A stretch of DNA of 64,000 nt from SAR324 cluster bacterium (GTDB lineage Bacteria > SAR324 > NAC60-12), in the NCBI GenBank assembly GCA_028281495.1, contig JANQJU010000001.1, positions 1 to 64,000 of the forward strand, given 5' to 3'. The position numbers were made by a program, and so were the translations under genes. Shown here one piece after another: positions 62,626 to 64,000 of this stretch (position 1 is its first letter; each line of letters opens with the position of its first letter). The notes beneath the pieces were generated by a model, which ran no database searches, was not told the origin of the DNA, and saw only the letters and a program-made list of their open reading frames with translations.

Positions 62626-64000
62626 ATGGAAAACAACTTCACGCATTTGCATGTACACACGCAGTACTCTTTGATGGAAGGTGCCATCCGCATCAAGCAG
62701 CTAGCCAAGGCCCTCAAAAAATTGGATCAAACGGCCTGTGCGATCACGGACCATGGCAATATGTTTGGAGCGGTTGAGTTTTACCACGCGATGAAAAAGG
62801 CGGATTTGAAACCCATCATTGGCTTGGGAGCGTATGTGGCAAGAGGCAATCGTAAGAAGCGAGACTATGAATTTCGAGGGCCGAACGCGAGTCAGACCAA
62901 TCTTTTGTGTCAAAATAAAGAGGGGTACAAAAACCTGATCCGGATGGCCAGCTTGGCGTATTCGGAAGGAAAGTATTATGTCCCTCGCATTGATCATGAA
63001 CTTTTAGAAAAGCACAATGAGGGACTGATTGCTCTCAGTTCAGGACAAGACGGCGAACTCGGCAAAAAAATAAAATTCGAAGGCCTGGACGCGGGGCGTT
63101 CTCTGGCTTCCTGGTATCGCGATGTTTTTGACGGGCGTTACTACATTGAAATCCAACCTCCCGACACTCCTGAACAGACGGAACTCAATGACCAACTGAT
63201 TCAATTGGCTCAAGAGTTAAGCATTCCTTTGGTGGGCACCAACAATTGTTATTACCTCGAAGAAGAAGAAGCCTATGCGCACTACATCTTGGAATTGATG
63301 GGTGATCAAAAGCGGATTACCGACCGAGACATACGCCCGATGAAACCCGCCTCACGCTATTTGAAAGACGGCGAAACGATTGCCGAGTTGCTTGCTGCCT
63401 TTCCCAAAGAAGCCATCACCAATACCAAAATCATTGAAGAACAGTGTGAGCTTTCCCTCGACAACAAAGATTATTATCTGCCTGAATTTGAATTCCCGAG
63501 CAATCACACCTTAGATAGCTATTTCAAAGAGGCCGTGGGTGAAGGTTTGGAAAAACGATTGTCGCATTTATACGGATTGTATGGGGTCCAAGAACCCTTT
63601 GAAGAATTTCGAAAACCGTACGATGAGCGCTTGGAATATGAACTCGGTGTCATCATTCAGATGAAATTTCCCGGCTATTTCTTAATCGTAGCTGAATTCA
63701 TCAACTGGTCTAAAGACAACGGAATTCCAGTGGGTCCCGGACGTGGTTCCGGGGCGGGGTCCTTGGTGGCTTATTCGTTACGAATCACAGATATCGATCC
63801 ACTTGCCTATGGTTTGTTGTTTGAACGCTTTCTGAATCCCGACCGGATCAGCATGCCCGATTTTGATGTCGATTTTGAAGTGAGTGGACGCGATCAGGTC
63901 ATCGGCCATGTGAAGAAAAAATACGGCGAAAACAATGTATGCCAAATCGCCACATTCCAATCGCTTGGTGCCAAGGCCGCCATTCGCAGCGTCGCTCGCG
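62626..64000 (+). CDS. dnaE: DNA polymerase III alpha subunit DnaE (5' part, runs off right edge)
   Basis: The first 458 residues. The PHP domain opens with [17 protein letters not shown] and [13 protein letters not shown]. The polymerase palm starts with [17 protein letters not shown] and holds the catalytic aspartates in [17 protein letters not shown], as in the E. coli-type DnaE. It is the replicative polymerase. The ATG at 62626 lacks a strong ribosome site. The C-terminal half (finger, OB-fold, beta-binding) is outside the window. Confidence 0.97.
   Translation, partial: MENNFTHLHVHTQYSLMEGAIRIKQLAKALKKLDQTACAITDHGNMFGAVEFYHAMKKADLKPIIGLGAYVARGNRKKRDYEFRGPNASQTNLLCQNKEGYKNLIRMASLAYSEGKYYVPRIDHELLEKHNEGLIALSSGQDGELGKKIKFEGLDAGRSLASWYRDVFDGRYYIEIQPPDTPEQTELNDQLIQLAQELSIPLVGTNNCYYLEEEEAYAHYILELMGDQKRITDRDIRPMKPASRYLKDGETIAELLAAFPKEAITNTKIIEEQCELSLDNKDYYLPEFEFPSNHTLDSYFKEAVGEGLEKRLSHLYGLYGVQEPFEEFRKPYDERLEYELGVIIQMKFPGYFLIVAEFINWSKDNGIPVGPGRGSGAGSLVAYSLRITDIDPLAYGLLFERFLNPDRISMPDFDVDFEVSGRDQVIGHVKKKYGENNVCQIATFQSLGAKAAIRSVAR

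Overview
The window looks like a chromosomal segment of a Gram-negative, aerobic, free-living bacterium. It has lipoproteins with lipoboxes, a periplasmic amidase, an outer-membrane barrel, DsbD, and the heme A pathway needed for an aa3-type oxidase. GC content is moderate, with AT-rich gaps. The very high density of hybrid histidine kinases, the COG1033-type RND exporter, the short AMP nucleosidase and the NtrC-yacG-mutL-cta gene order suggest a delta-proteobacterium-like lineage such as SAR324. That placement is inference only. I see no rRNA, tRNA, CRISPR array or prophage.

Layout. 1-13.4 kb is a signalling region. A truncated secreted-protein gene is translationally coupled to a hybrid kinase. 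Next come an ATP-grasp ligase and a methyltransferase (a possible peptide- or amino-acid-tailoring pair). Then a polyamine-type solute-binding protein sits directly in front of two multi-domain kinases and a divergent receiver protein. 13.4-22.4 kb is a long reverse-strand run: a hypothetical gene, a TPR/SLH lipoprotein, an NtrC-family regulator, yacG, mutL, ctaB, ctaA and a DUF420 protein. The overlaps and short spacers indicate co-transcription of much of it. 22.7-30.4 kb holds dsbD, a 56-residue small gene, a LysR regulator, an AMP nucleosidase, a Fe-S PD-(D/E)XK nuclease, an ACP-AMP-ligase fusion and an unknown helical protein. 30.4-36 kb holds glgX, an unusual ATP-grasp/SMP-30 fusion and queG. 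36-43 kb holds a receiver/anti-sigma-type ATPase, an S41 protease with a cell-wall amidase, a PKD-like lipoprotein and another hybrid kinase.

43-49 kb is a self-contained export module: a TetR repressor, an RND (MMPL-like) exporter, a LolA-like periplasmic protein and an acidic-repeat outer-membrane barrel. Two matching inverted repeats look like TetR operators. The barrel and the exporter share unusual acidic motifs. 49-57 kb holds ldcA, a metallo-hydrolase, a CheY-like protein, a STAS/zinc protein coupled to a polysaccharide deacetylase, a DnaC-like loader, hemE, leuD and leuC. 57.7-62 kb is a complete ugpBAEC glycerol-3-phosphate ABC importer. On its left lies a clearly decayed transposase and on its right an unrecognised decayed stretch. 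dnaE enters at 62.6 kb and runs off the window.

The most unusual items are the ATP-grasp/SMP-30 fusion, the RND export module with its shared acidic motifs, the ATP-grasp plus methyltransferase pair, and a MutL whose C-terminal endonuclease motifs are eroded. All family assignments come from reading motifs. No database search was run.
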